DNA of 64,000 nucleotides. It comes from Marilutibacter penaei (GTDB lineage: Bacteria > Pseudomonadota > Gammaproteobacteria > Xanthomonadales > Xanthomonadaceae). The first letter of the stretch is position 1. Every line of letters starts with the position of its first letter. Below are positions 43,869 through 52,253 of this stretch, piece after piece. The DNA lies in contig NZ_JACHTE010000006.1 of assembly GCF_014145395.1 (NCBI RefSeq), positions 62,001 to 126,000 on the forward strand. Direction: 5' to 3'. The position numbers were made by a program, and so were the translations under genes. The notes below the pieces were generated by a model. It did not search any database and was not told the DNA's origin. It saw only the letters and a program-made list of their open reading frames with translations.

Positions 43869-44687
43869 TCAGCCCCCCGGCAACCCGAAGAACGCGCGCG
43901 TCGTCGCCGTCGCGTTCGCCGCTGTGACCGCGACGTCCTCGCCGCGGTCACGGGCCAGTTCCTCGACGATGTGCGCCAGGTACATCGGCTCGTTGCGGCG
44001 GTGTGAGGGCGCGGGTTTGACGGTGCGCGGCAGCAGGTAGGGGGCGTCGGTCTCGATCATCAGGCGGTGAGCGGGGATCGACGGCACCAGCTCGCGCAGG
44101 TGCTGGCCGCGGCGCTCGTCGCACAGCCAGCCGGTGATGCCGACGTGCCAGTCCTGGTCCAGGTAGTCGAACAGTTCCTCGCGGGTGCCGGTGAAGCAGT
44201 GCACCACGGCGGGGCCGAGCTGGCCGTCGAATTGCTTCATGATCGCCATGAAATCGGCATGCGCGTCACGCTGGTGCAGGAACAGCGGCTTGCCGGTGTC
44301 GACGGCGGTCTGCAGCTGCATCTCGAACGCCCGTCGCTGCGCCGGACGCGGCGAGAAGTCGCGGAAGTAGTCGAGCCCGCACTCGCCCACCGCCACGATC
44401 TCGTCATGGGCCAGCAGCGCGCGCATCTCGGCATCGCACTCGGCGGTGTACTCGACGGCATGGTGCGGGTGCACGCCGGCGGTGGCGAACAGTTCACCGG
44501 GATGCGCCTGCGCGAGCGCGAGGGCCTTCGGCGAGTGCTCGCGGCTGGCCCCGGTGATGACCATCTGCACGACACCGGCCTCGCGTGCGCGCTGCATGAC
44601 GGCATCGCGGTCGTGGTCGAAGCTGTCGTGGGTGAGGTTGGCGCCGATGTCGATCAGATCGCACGTCGCATGGGTCCGACACGTCAT
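43869..44687 (-). CDS. tatD: TatD-family metal-dependent DNase
   Basis: 272 aa. The TatD fold is shown by LIDIGANLTHDSF at the start (metal-binding region), GVHPHHA (two His), VGECGLDYFRDFSPRPAQRRAFEMQL (Glu), LFLHQRDAHAD (His), VHCFTGTREEL (His) and IETDAPYLLPR (Asp). All metal ligands are intact. TatD enzymes act as 3'-5' exonucleases and peroxide-damage nucleases. The gene ends convergently with OmpA paralog 4. The annotated start adds about ten residues before LIDIGAN; the 5' side borders the low-GC island. Confidence 0.93.
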   Translation of the reverse strand: MTCRTHATCDLIDIGANLTHDSFDHDRDAVMQRAREAGVVQMVITGASREHSPKALALAQAHPGELFATAGVHPHHAVEYTAECDAEMRALLAHDEIVAVGECGLDYFRDFSPRPAQRRAFEMQLQTAVDTGKPLFLHQRDAHADFMAIMKQFDGQLGPAVVHCFTGTREELFDYLDQDWHVGITGWLCDERRGQHLRELVPSIPAHRLMIETDAPYLLPRTVKPAPSHRRNEPMYLAHIVEELARDRGEDVAVTAANATATTRAFFGLPGG

Positions 44688-44721
44688 GGCGGATTGTTGC
44701 GGATAAAGGGAGGACCGTATG

Positions 44722-47466
44722 CTAAGCCAATGCCCTTATGTCTGCATCGAGTGGTTGAGCGACCGCAGGTGTTGCAAGTAGCTCGTCATCAAGCAAAAGG
44801 AAGCGGTTGCCTCCCTTAACAAGGCGATGCAAAAACATACCAATACCGGCGCTGCCGCTCGCGTAGTCGCTGCATATCTTGTAATGATCGACACCGCCGA
44901 AGGCCATGCCTTCCGGGCGCGTTAGACCATGAACCAGGATAGCTTCGGCATGATGAAACGCCAAATCCCGATAGCGGGAGTCGCCCGTGAAGTGGTGCAT
45001 GTCCAGCAAGAATTCGCCGTAGCCTGAAGAGCCTTCATCCTGCCAGATTTTGTTAGAAATCCTCGGCCTTATGGCATGGGCGCACTCCTCGGCGTGGTCT
45101 AGAAAGCGCCTGTCACCCGTCTCAGCGAAGTACCTTATGCACGCGGATCCAACGCCGGCTGATCCGAATCGCATATGAGGGAGGTTGGGGGAGCCTTCGC
45201 GGGCTTCTGTATGAGTCTTCCAGACAGTCCTTCCAGCCACCAGAACTCCGTAAGAACAGTCAAACTCAATCGCCTTTTTTGCTGTAGCGAGAAATACTTC
45301 TTGGCCCGTTGCCTTAAATAAGGAAAGTAGAAAGATGGCAATGCCACATTGACCGTCACCGAGGCCCAGGTAAGTCGCCTTGGCCGTTGGCCATGAAAGT
45401 CCTCTGTCATTGCTTGCAGCAGACGCGAGGAGTCGGGAGCCTACATTTTCAGCCAGATGCAGGAACTTACTATCCCCAGTTGTCTTCCAGAAGTGCAGGT
45501 ACGCCATACCCATGCCGGCCGCACCAAAGTAAAGACTTGAGTTTGTCGACAGCAGGGGGCTTTCCTCCGCTACCGCCAGGATCTTGCGGGCTGTTTGTTC
45601 ACGACCCGAGTAGAGAAGTAGCAACGAAACACCAGATAGACCGGAGTAGAGTCCCGGCGGACAATCGTGCTCACCAAGCCTGGCTTCGATCCAATCAATG
45701 ATTCGGGTATCCAACGTCCCTGATCGACGCAACAAGTACCATGCTATGCCGCTCGCGCCATATTGGATAGAGATGGGATTGGTAGAGAATCCTTCAGGCG
45801 AAACCGGCCACAATCGATCGCTGCGAGCGAAGCAGACCTTTGCCTCCAAGTACCGTGCAACTCCCCGTTCTGCTGACGTTACCGATGCAAGCAGGGATTC
45901 ACTGGGGTGCTCAATCGCTAGCAAACGGGATCTACTGGGGAGGACATGCTGCTCCGCCCGGGGCACAGCGAGTAACTGCAGTTCTGCCATGGCTTTTTCT
46001 ATGTTCCAGCGGGTAGCCCGATCTTCGTCCATCAAACCGGTGACGATGTCGTAGAGTCCAGCTGGCAGCCCCATGTCCTCGAGAACGAGTCTGAGCTTGG
46101 CGAATATCGCGAGCCTGTTCAGCTCCAGTCCCGCAGCGCAGAACGTGAGCATGTCAAGGATGAGAACTCCGAATGCGTAATAGTCGTCAGTCTTGGCGGG
46201 ACGCTGCGACGCAGTCTGGTCAGAGGATCCGTAGCCAGGTGTCCAGCCATTTATCCATTGATCGTCGGAATCCAGATCGTACGCAAACTCAAGGTCGATA
46301 AATTTTACGCGATCCTTGTCCTTCGCGAACATGACATTGTTCCGTGTGAGATCTCGCAACACGACATTGCGCGTATGCACCTCTTGGAGCCCGCGACCAA
46401 TGTCAATCGCTGTCTCGACGATTTTATCCGTTGAAAGCGCCGAACTTTGGAACTCTTCCGAATAAAAGAACTCCATTGAGTGCCCCCAGAGCGATATCGC
46501 GTCGATTCGCTCTACCACGAGGAACCAGCTTTTCCAGCATTTGAATATATCGACATACTCTGGTACGTAGCCGGTGCTGGAGAGCTTCTGGATAATTCGA
46601 GCTTCTCGTTTGAGGACGTGGGCAGGATCCTCGGGGTTCTCATTCTCAAGGTGCCCCAGCGTTTCGCGGACCTCACGTAGCACTATCTCTTGACCCGTAA
46701 CGAGGTCCCTGCCGGCATAGATGCCGCCGCTTGCGTTGAATTTTAGGGCGCCTTCTACCTTGTAACGCCCAACCAGCACGACCGGAGCCTGATCATCTGG
46801 ATTGCCGGAGTTCGATCTCGAAGGTTCGGCCGATACGGAGAAGGGATCAATGATGCCTGGAGGCAAACGAAACCTTGCATCCCTGATGTCTTCCTGCCAC
46901 TCGCCGTCATCGCGCCGAAAGCCAGACGTATGAACGCCATAACAGTCTACTCGACTGACATCTGTAAACGCGCCATAGCGATAGTAGACAACGTTGCTGC
47001 CGGGAACGGCTCGGTCAGTAAGGACATGTGGTCCGTTCAGATGGGCCGTCGCTTCCGCGAGCTTCTGTGCGAGATATTTGAACTCCACCTCGTCACGAGG
47101 ATAGGCGGCAATGAACTTCCCGGATTGGAACCGCGACCATGACTTGCTTAGTGACATGCCCAGCATGGCCTGGTCGGCACAGAACTTGAAGCCCACCCCG
47201 GCTTCGACCAGCACTTTACATGCGAGCCTTAACGTCTGTTCTGCATTCTCGGACGTGGACGACACATGGATCTTCCATCCATGACTCGCTCCATTCCAGT
47301 CGTCGGGGAAACAGTTGGTCCAGAAGCCTCGTCGTGTAACTGACCACGTGTCCGTCTTAAGTGACCGTACAATTCTTTCATACTCATCTCCAGCATCATA
47401 CTGATCGATGTTCTCGTAGAATTCGGGGTCAAGAAACGAATAAATAAGGTAAGGAACGGAGTTCAT
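44722..47466 (-). CDS. class III lanthipeptide synthetase (LanKC)
   Basis: 914 aa three-domain enzyme that should phosphorylate Ser/Thr of the precursor, eliminate phosphate and promote ring closure. The first 220 residues form the lyase domain. A Ser/Thr-kinase domain (about 230-500) shows VLRDLTRNNVMF as catalytic loop, with Leu replacing the usual His of HRD, and FIDLEFAYD as the metal-binding DxE-type motif. The last 350 residues are a LanC-like toroid with seven Gly-rich turns (GASGIA, GLSGVS, GAAGMG, GDGQCGIA, GSAGVG, GSSGYG, GSAGIG). The Cys/Cys/His zinc ligands of LanC and LanL are absent, which points to class III, not IV. The start at 47466 has GGAAGAGAT as Shine-Dalgarno. Confidence 0.9.
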   Translation of the reverse strand: MNSVPYLIYSFLDPEFYENIDQYDAGDEYERIVRSLKTDTWSVTRRGFWTNCFPDDWNGASHGWKIHVSSTSENAEQTLRLACKVLVEAGVGFKFCADQAMLGMSLSKSWSRFQSGKFIAAYPRDEVEFKYLAQKLAEATAHLNGPHVLTDRAVPGSNVVYYRYGAFTDVSRVDCYGVHTSGFRRDDGEWQEDIRDARFRLPPGIIDPFSVSAEPSRSNSGNPDDQAPVVLVGRYKVEGALKFNASGGIYAGRDLVTGQEIVLREVRETLGHLENENPEDPAHVLKREARIIQKLSSTGYVPEYVDIFKCWKSWFLVVERIDAISLWGHSMEFFYSEEFQSSALSTDKIVETAIDIGRGLQEVHTRNVVLRDLTRNNVMFAKDKDRVKFIDLEFAYDLDSDDQWINGWTPGYGSSDQTASQRPAKTDDYYAFGVLILDMLTFCAAGLELNRLAIFAKLRLVLEDMGLPAGLYDIVTGLMDEDRATRWNIEKAMAELQLLAVPRAEQHVLPSRSRLLAIEHPSESLLASVTSAERGVARYLEAKVCFARSDRLWPVSPEGFSTNPISIQYGASGIAWYLLRRSGTLDTRIIDWIEARLGEHDCPPGLYSGLSGVSLLLLYSGREQTARKILAVAEESPLLSTNSSLYFGAAGMGMAYLHFWKTTGDSKFLHLAENVGSRLLASAASNDRGLSWPTAKATYLGLGDGQCGIAIFLLSLFKATGQEVFLATAKKAIEFDCSYGVLVAGRTVWKTHTEAREGSPNLPHMRFGSAGVGSACIRYFAETGDRRFLDHAEECAHAIRPRISNKIWQDEGSSGYGEFLLDMHHFTGDSRYRDLAFHHAEAILVHGLTRPEGMAFGGVDHYKICSDYASGSAGIGMFLHRLVKGGNRFLLLDDELLATPAVAQPLDADIRALA

Positions 47467-47530
47467 ATCTCTTCCATGCAAGATCGTCCTTGAAGTCACA
47501 TGGAGCCGCGCCCATGGCCTTCTGCTCAGT

Positions 47531-47558
47531 CGAAAGATGGGCGGCATTGCCGCCCATC
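47531..47558 (-). terminator. terminator/attenuator between precursor gene and LanKC
   Basis: GATGGGCGGC and GCCGCCCATC form a perfect 10-bp stem with a 3-base loop, followed on the minus strand by TTT. It begins 8 bp after the precursor stop. A leaky terminator here is the classical way lanthipeptide operons make more precursor than enzyme. Confidence 0.7.
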
Positions 47559-47566
47559 CGGTCTTC

Positions 47567-47719
47567 CTACTTGGTTTTCAGCGTCGGCCAGCTGTTGGTG
47601 GTGCTTGTAGTGCTATGCATGGAAAGACACAGCGAAAGCTCCTCGGTCTCAACAGCCATTTTCTGAAGGTTCATGACGCTTTCCATCTCTGTTAACCCGA
47701 CAGAATAATTGCTATCCAT
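47567..47719 (-). CDS. class III lanthipeptide precursor peptide
   Basis: 50-residue peptide read from the minus strand, with Shine-Dalgarno GAAAGGA 7 bp before ATG 47719. The N-terminal leader is acidic and helical with the sequence VMNLQKMAVETEEL, which fits the hydrophobic-x-LQ element recognised by class III synthetases. The C-terminal 20 residues begin with the only Cys (31) and are Ser/Thr-rich: four Ser and six Thr (positions 33, 36-41, 43, 46, 49), Trp44, Pro45, ending in KTK. It sits between an exporter gene and LanKC, exactly where a precursor is expected. No sequence homologue is known to me. Confidence 0.78.
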   Translation of the reverse strand: MDSNYSVGLTEMESVMNLQKMAVETEELSLCLSMHSTTSTTNSWPTLKTK

Positions 47720-47770
47720 GTTTGCATCCTTTCATAAAGTTAGTTTCATCGAAGCTCGACCCTATAAGGG

Positions 47771-47808
47771 GCGTGCTCTGAGGTGGGCCGACGGGCCCAC
47801 AGAGACGC
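47771..47808 (-). other. long imperfect hairpin upstream of the precursor gene
   Basis: GTGGGCC (47783-47789) pairs with GGCCCAC (47794-47800). Outer segments CTCT/AGAG and GCGT/ACGC extend the stem with a small bulge, giving a structure of nearly 40 nt. It lies between the exporter stop and the precursor Shine-Dalgarno. It could separate the two transcripts or protect the precursor mRNA from 5' decay. Confidence 0.5.
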
Positions 47809-47847
47809 TACTCCAATAACAACGATCGTGTCTACTCATCTGAAGGC

Positions 47848-49596
47848 TCAGGCGACCAGCTGAAGTTCGACCAACTTGCGATAGGCGCTGGAATCCCGGA
47901 GTAGCTGGTCATGCGTTCCGACTGCTTGTAGCCTCCCCTGATCCATGACGACGATGCGGTCAGCGCTGACGACAGTCGATAGCCTGTGCGCAACCACGAT
48001 TACAGTGGCGCTCCGCTTCAGGTCCTGCAAAGTTTTCTTGACGGCCTCTTCGCTGTTCGTATCCAAAGCACTTGTAGCTTCATCCAGCAAAAGAATAGGC
48101 CTCGCTTGACGAAGTGCTCTTGCGAGGGCGATTCGTTGCCGCTGGCCACCTGAAAGCCGCGTTCCGCTCTCTCCAAGGGGTGTTTCAAGGCCTTCGGGTA
48201 GCGCGCGTACAAAGCCCGCGGCATAGGAGCCTTCGAGCGCACTCCAGATCTCGCTCTCCGGACTCGCTTCTGGGCCATACATGACGTTGTCGCGGATGGA
48301 ACCTTTGAAGATTTGCACGTCCTGCGGCACATAGGACAGAACGCGTGAAAGGCCCTTGCGCGACCAGTCCCGAACGTCGATGCCTCCGACCAGGATGTGG
48401 CCGCTATCAACATCGTAGTGACGCAGGATGAGGGATAACAGCGTGCTTTTGCCGGAGCCGGAATGACCGACAATTGCCACCTGCTCCCCTTCCGCAACTT
48501 CGAAGCTTATACCTGAAAGGGCCCGGGGCCCGCCGACGTGGTAGCTGAAGTCCACATTGTCGAAGATGATTGGTCGCAGATTTCCAGGCACGGGCGTGGA
48601 GCTGGAGCCTTGTACCAACGTCGGCTCCGACTGCAGGTGTTTAACCACCTCAGCCAGTCCTCCCCGAGCCTCCTGTATCTCTGACCATGCTTCTACGAGC
48701 GTGCCTGCGGACATGCCAGCGAGAATCAGGTACGCAAGGAACTGAACAAGGTCGCCACTGCTTTGAGTGCCTTCTGCAACCTGCTCAAGACCCTTGAACG
48801 TCACGAAAGCGATGAGGCATGCCATCAAGGTCAATGAGCTTCCTGCGACGCTGGCTCTAAGACCTGCCTTTTTCCTCTCTGCCTCGACAAATGAACGCTG
48901 AAGCGATTCGAACTTCTGTTTCTCGCCCTGTTCGTTCCGGAACGCCCTTACCACTCTGATTCCCTTGAAAGTATCGACGGCGCGTTCACTGAGTCGCGCC
49001 TGAGCGCCCTGGCAGCGCGCTGAGGTGGAGATCAGGGCGGTCTTCGCCAGTGTAAGTGGAAGGAAGACGACACCGACGCCTATCATGGCCACTACGGTCA
49101 TCCCGGGGTTTGTCACGAACAATACGCCAGCGGTGCCGATCAACACGACACCCGACCGCAAGCAGTTGATGCTGGTGGACGCTACAAGGTCGCGCGCCAG
49201 GAGCGAATCGGCAAAGAGTCTAGATGCGAGTGTTCCGGAGTGATTTTCGTCGTGAAATGCTATGTCCTGCTCAAGAAACCTTGAGTAAAGCAGTTCCCGG
49301 GTCCTGCAGGACACCCGTGTCCCGAGCATCGTTAATGAATAATTGCGTGCGCACATGCATAGGACCATCGCCACGGCCAGGACGAGTGCGGTGGTCAATC
49401 CCCACATCAAGTTCCCTGTACCGTTGCTCAGGTGGCCATCGATTATCGATCTGATGGTAGGAGGGACACTTAGCGTCAGTAGCGCCGAGCAAAGCACCAA
49501 TACAAGGGAGGCGGCAAATAGTGATCGGCTAGGCGCAACAATGGCCGCAAGATACTGGCTGATTCCCAGCCACGTGGAACGCTCCGAGGGCCTCAC
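47848..49596 (-). CDS. ABC exporter of the lanthipeptide cluster
   Basis: 582 aa fused membrane-ATPase half-transporter. Six helices fill residues 20-310, with the cytoplasmic loop SRTRELLYSRFLEQDIAFHDENHSG-like segment (here RTRELLYSRFLEQDIAFHD). The nucleotide-binding domain has Walker A GHSGSGKSTLL, signature LSGGQRQRIALARAL, Walker B ILLLDEATSALD and H-loop VVAHRLSTV. There is no N-terminal C39 peptidase domain, so the leader must be removed by another protease. The start is a GTG with AAGGAG 7 bp upstream. It is the first gene of the unit and probably exports the product. Confidence 0.88.
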   Translation of the reverse strand: MRPSERSTWLGISQYLAAIVAPSRSLFAASLVLVLCSALLTLSVPPTIRSIIDGHLSNGTGNLMWGLTTALVLAVAMVLCMCARNYSLTMLGTRVSCRTRELLYSRFLEQDIAFHDENHSGTLASRLFADSLLARDLVASTSINCLRSGVVLIGTAGVLFVTNPGMTVVAMIGVGVVFLPLTLAKTALISTSARCQGAQARLSERAVDTFKGIRVVRAFRNEQGEKQKFESLQRSFVEAERKKAGLRASVAGSSLTLMACLIAFVTFKGLEQVAEGTQSSGDLVQFLAYLILAGMSAGTLVEAWSEIQEARGGLAEVVKHLQSEPTLVQGSSSTPVPGNLRPIIFDNVDFSYHVGGPRALSGISFEVAEGEQVAIVGHSGSGKSTLLSLILRHYDVDSGHILVGGIDVRDWSRKGLSRVLSYVPQDVQIFKGSIRDNVMYGPEASPESEIWSALEGSYAAGFVRALPEGLETPLGESGTRLSGGQRQRIALARALRQARPILLLDEATSALDTNSEEAVKKTLQDLKRSATVIVVAHRLSTVVSADRIVVMDQGRLQAVGTHDQLLRDSSAYRKLVELQLVA

Positions 49597-49658
49597 AGAT
49601 CTTCTCCTTCCTTGAGTTGAGGTGCCCGCTCACGGCTTTCCGCATCGCCGATTTGGTA

Positions 49659-52232
49659 ATGGATGGGGGCATGGGCATCATAGCCCGTTCTTGCTATTTC
49701 AAACTCGGGTGCACTAGAAATGATTGCTTATGGAGCGCTGCTATAGCCTTCCCCATCGATCCCCTGCTGCCGCAGATCCGCGACAGTCTGGCCGCCCATC
49801 CCCGGCTCGTGCTCGAAGCCCCGCCCGGCGCCGGCAAGACCACCCGCGTCCCGCCCGCCCTGCTTGACGCCCCCTGGCTGCGGGGCCAGCGCATCGTCAT
49901 GCTCGAACCGCGCCGCGTCGCCGCACGCGCCGCCGCGATGTTCATGGCACGCGAGCGCGGCGAGCCGGTGGGTGAGACCGCCGGCTACCGCATCCGCTTC
50001 GAGAACAAGGTCTCCGCGCGCACCCGGATCGAAGTCGTCACCGAAGGCATCCTGACCCGGATGATCCAGGACGACCCGATGCTGGACGGCGTCGGCGCAC
50101 TGCTGTTCGACGAATTCCACGAGCGCCACCTGGCCGCCGACCTCGGCCTCGCCCTCGCCCTCGACGTGCAGGCCCAAGTGCGCGATGACCTGCGCATCGT
50201 CGTGATGTCGGCCACCCTGGACGGCGAACGGCTGGCGGGCTTTCTCGACGCGCCGCGGCTGTCCAGCGAAGGGCGCGCCTTTCCGGTCGCCATCGAACAT
50301 TTCCCCGGCCGCCGCGACGAGGCGCTGGAACACCAGGCGCGGCGCGCCGTGACCCAGGCGCTGGCCACGCACCCCGGCGACGTGCTGGTGTTCCTGCCCG
50401 GCCGCCGCGAGATCGCCCGTACCGCGTCCGCGCTGGGCGACTGCAGCGCCGAGGTGCTGGAGCTGCACGGCGACCTGCCGGTGGAGCAGCAGTCGCGCGT
50501 GCTGCAGCCGGCGGCCGATGGCCAGCGCCGCGTTGTGCTGGCAACCAACGTGGCCGAGTCCAGCGTGACCCTGCCCGGCGTGCGCGTCGTGGTCGATGCC
50601 GGCCTGGCGCGCGAACCGCGCTACGACCCCAACAGCGGCTTCGCCCGTCTCGACGTGGTGGCGATCGCGCAGGCCTCCGCCGACCAGCGCGCGGGCCGTG
50701 CCGGCCGCGTCGCCGAAGGCTGGGCCTACCGCCTGTGGCCGCAGTCGCAGCGGCTTGAGCCGCAGCGCCGCCCGGAGATCGCCCAGGTGGAGCTGGCCAG
50801 CCTGGCGCTGGAACTGGCCGCCTGGGGCGATGCCGAACTGCGCTTCGTCGATGCTCCGCCCCCGGGCGCACTCGCCGCGGCGCGCGACCTGCTGGAACGG
50901 CTAGGCGCACTGGACGGCGGCGCGATCACCCCGCTGGGTCGGCGCATGCTGTCGCTCGGCACCCATCCACGTCTGGCGGCGATGCTGCTTGCGCCCGACG
51001 ATGCGGCCGAGGCCGCCCTGGCCTGCGACCTCGCCGCCCTGGTCGAAGCCCGCGACCCGCTGCGCAGCCGCAGCGACGCGCTGGCCGAGCGCTGGCAGGC
51101 CCTGGCGGCATTCCGGCTGGGTCGGGTTGGCCCGGATGCCTCGCGCCCGGCGCTGGCCGCGATCGACCAGGCCGCGAAGCAGTGGCGGCGGCGCCTGCGT
51201 GTCGACACCCTGCCGCCGGCGTCGGCACCCGCGCATGCACTCGGCGACCTGCTGTTGCACGCCTATCCGGACCGCATCGCCCGCCAGCACCCGACCGAGC
51301 CGCTGCGCTATGCGCTGGCCAATGGCCGCATCGCGCGGCTGTTCGACGACAGCGCGCTGTACGGCGAACCGTGGCTGGTGGTTTCCGAACTGCGCGACGA
51401 CGTGCGCGAGGCGCGCATCCTGCGCGCGGCGCCACTGGACGAGGCGCGCCTGCGACGCGAGTTCCCGCGCCGCTTCGTGCAGGACGACCGCGTGCTGTGG
51501 GATGCGGAGAAGCGCGGCATCGCCGCCGTGCGCGAATCGCGCTTCGACCGCATCGTGCTCGACAGCCGCCCGCTGGCCCGCCCCGACCCGGCCCGCTACG
51601 CCGACGCGCTGGTCGATGCGGTGCGCCAGCTCGGCCTGGATGCACTGCCGTGGACCGAAGGCCTGCGCCAATGGCGCGCGCGCGTGCGCAGCCTGCGACG
51701 CTGGATGCCGGAGTTGGCCGTTGCCCTGCCCGACCTGTCCGACGCGCAGCTGCTCGACACGCTCGACACCTGGCTGCGCCCGGCACTGAGCGGCAAGACG
51801 CGGCTCGATGCGCTCGACGAAGCCGCGCTGGCGGAGGCGCTGAAGTCCGGCGTCGACTGGGCCACGCGGCAACGCATCGACACGCTGGCGCCTACGCGCA
51901 TCGCGGTGCCGTCGGGGCTGGAGCGCGCGATCACCTACGGCTGGGACGAGGCTGCCGACGCGCCGCTGGAACCGGTGCTGGCGGTGAAGCTGCAGGAGCT
52001 GTTCGGCCTGGCCGACAGCCCGCGCATCGCCGACGGGCGACACGTGCTGACGCTGCACCTGCTGTCGCCGGGCGGCAAGCCGCTGCAGATCACCCGCGAC
52101 CTGCGCGGGTTCTGGGACCGCACCTATCCCGAAGTGAAGAAGGAAATGAAAGGGCGGTATCCGAAGCATCCGTGGCCCGACGACCCCTGGACGGCCCAGG
52201 CCACGCACCGCGCCAAGCCGCGCCCGCGCTGA
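49659..52232 (+). CDS. hrpB: ATP-dependent RNA helicase HrpB
   Basis: DEAH-type helicase, about 857 aa as annotated. Motif I is APPGAGKTT, motif II FDEFHERH, motif III VMSATLDG; ATNVAESSVTLPGV and QRAGRAGR are motifs V and VI. A helicase-associated domain and a full HrpB C-terminal domain (ending PKHPWPDDPW) follow. The conserved protein normally begins at FPIDPLLPQIRD (49747), but the nearest in-frame starts are ATG 49671 and ATG 49659 (or TTG 49617/49653), upstream in low-GC sequence. The extra 25-45 codons are not HrpB-like, so the native start was probably displaced by the neighbouring island. The role of HrpB in this group is not established. Confidence 0.9.
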   Translation: MDGGMGIIARSCYFKLGCTRNDCLWSAAIAFPIDPLLPQIRDSLAAHPRLVLEAPPGAGKTTRVPPALLDAPWLRGQRIVMLEPRRVAARAAAMFMARERGEPVGETAGYRIRFENKVSARTRIEVVTEGILTRMIQDDPMLDGVGALLFDEFHERHLAADLGLALALDVQAQVRDDLRIVVMSATLDGERLAGFLDAPRLSSEGRAFPVAIEHFPGRRDEALEHQARRAVTQALATHPGDVLVFLPGRREIARTASALGDCSAEVLELHGDLPVEQQSRVLQPAADGQRRVVLATNVAESSVTLPGVRVVVDAGLAREPRYDPNSGFARLDVVAIAQASADQRAGRAGRVAEGWAYRLWPQSQRLEPQRRPEIAQVELASLALELAAWGDAELRFVDAPPPGALAAARDLLERLGALDGGAITPLGRRMLSLGTHPRLAAMLLAPDDAAEAALACDLAALVEARDPLRSRSDALAERWQALAAFRLGRVGPDASRPALAAIDQAAKQWRRRLRVDTLPPASAPAHALGDLLLHAYPDRIARQHPTEPLRYALANGRIARLFDDSALYGEPWLVVSELRDDVREARILRAAPLDEARLRREFPRRFVQDDRVLWDAEKRGIAAVRESRFDRIVLDSRPLARPDPARYADALVDAVRQLGLDALPWTEGLRQWRARVRSLRRWMPELAVALPDLSDAQLLDTLDTWLRPALSGKTRLDALDEAALAEALKSGVDWATRQRIDTLAPTRIAVPSGLERAITYGWDEAADAPLEPVLAVKLQELFGLADSPRIADGRHVLTLHLLSPGGKPLQITRDLRGFWDRTYPEVKKEMKGRYPKHPWPDDPWTAQATHRAKPRPR
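49677..49702 (-). promoter_or_regulatory. putative promoter of the lanthipeptide operon
   Basis: On the minus strand TTGAAA (49702-49697) and TATGAT (49682-49677) are separated by 14 bp, shorter than ideal, in a GGGC-TATGAT context. It lies about 80 bp upstream of the exporter start and inside the presumed 5' end of hrpB. The two transcription units would therefore overlap at this edge. Confidence 0.3.
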
Positions 52233-52253
52233 GGCGACCGCTACACTGCCCCG

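Larger units (their letters stand above)
44700..49745. other. low-GC island carrying a lanthipeptide cluster
   Basis: Between tatD and hrpB the base composition drops visibly (many AT-rich codons such as TTA, ATA and AGA against about two-thirds GC outside). All genes run on the minus strand as one unit: ABC exporter, precursor peptide, LanKC. Both flanks are housekeeping genes, and the hrpB reading frame lacks a good start codon at the right-hand edge. No integrase, transposase or clear terminal repeat is seen. Boundaries are approximate. Confidence 0.6.

Noticed and set aside
44722-47466. Class IV (LanL) or class II (LanM) synthetase
   Set aside because: Kinase plus LanC-like arrangement excludes LanM; missing zinc ligands argue against LanL.
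44700-49745. Transposon or integrative element ends around the lanthipeptide island
   Set aside because: No integrase, transposase, tRNA target or flanking direct repeat could be found by eye; only composition supports transfer.
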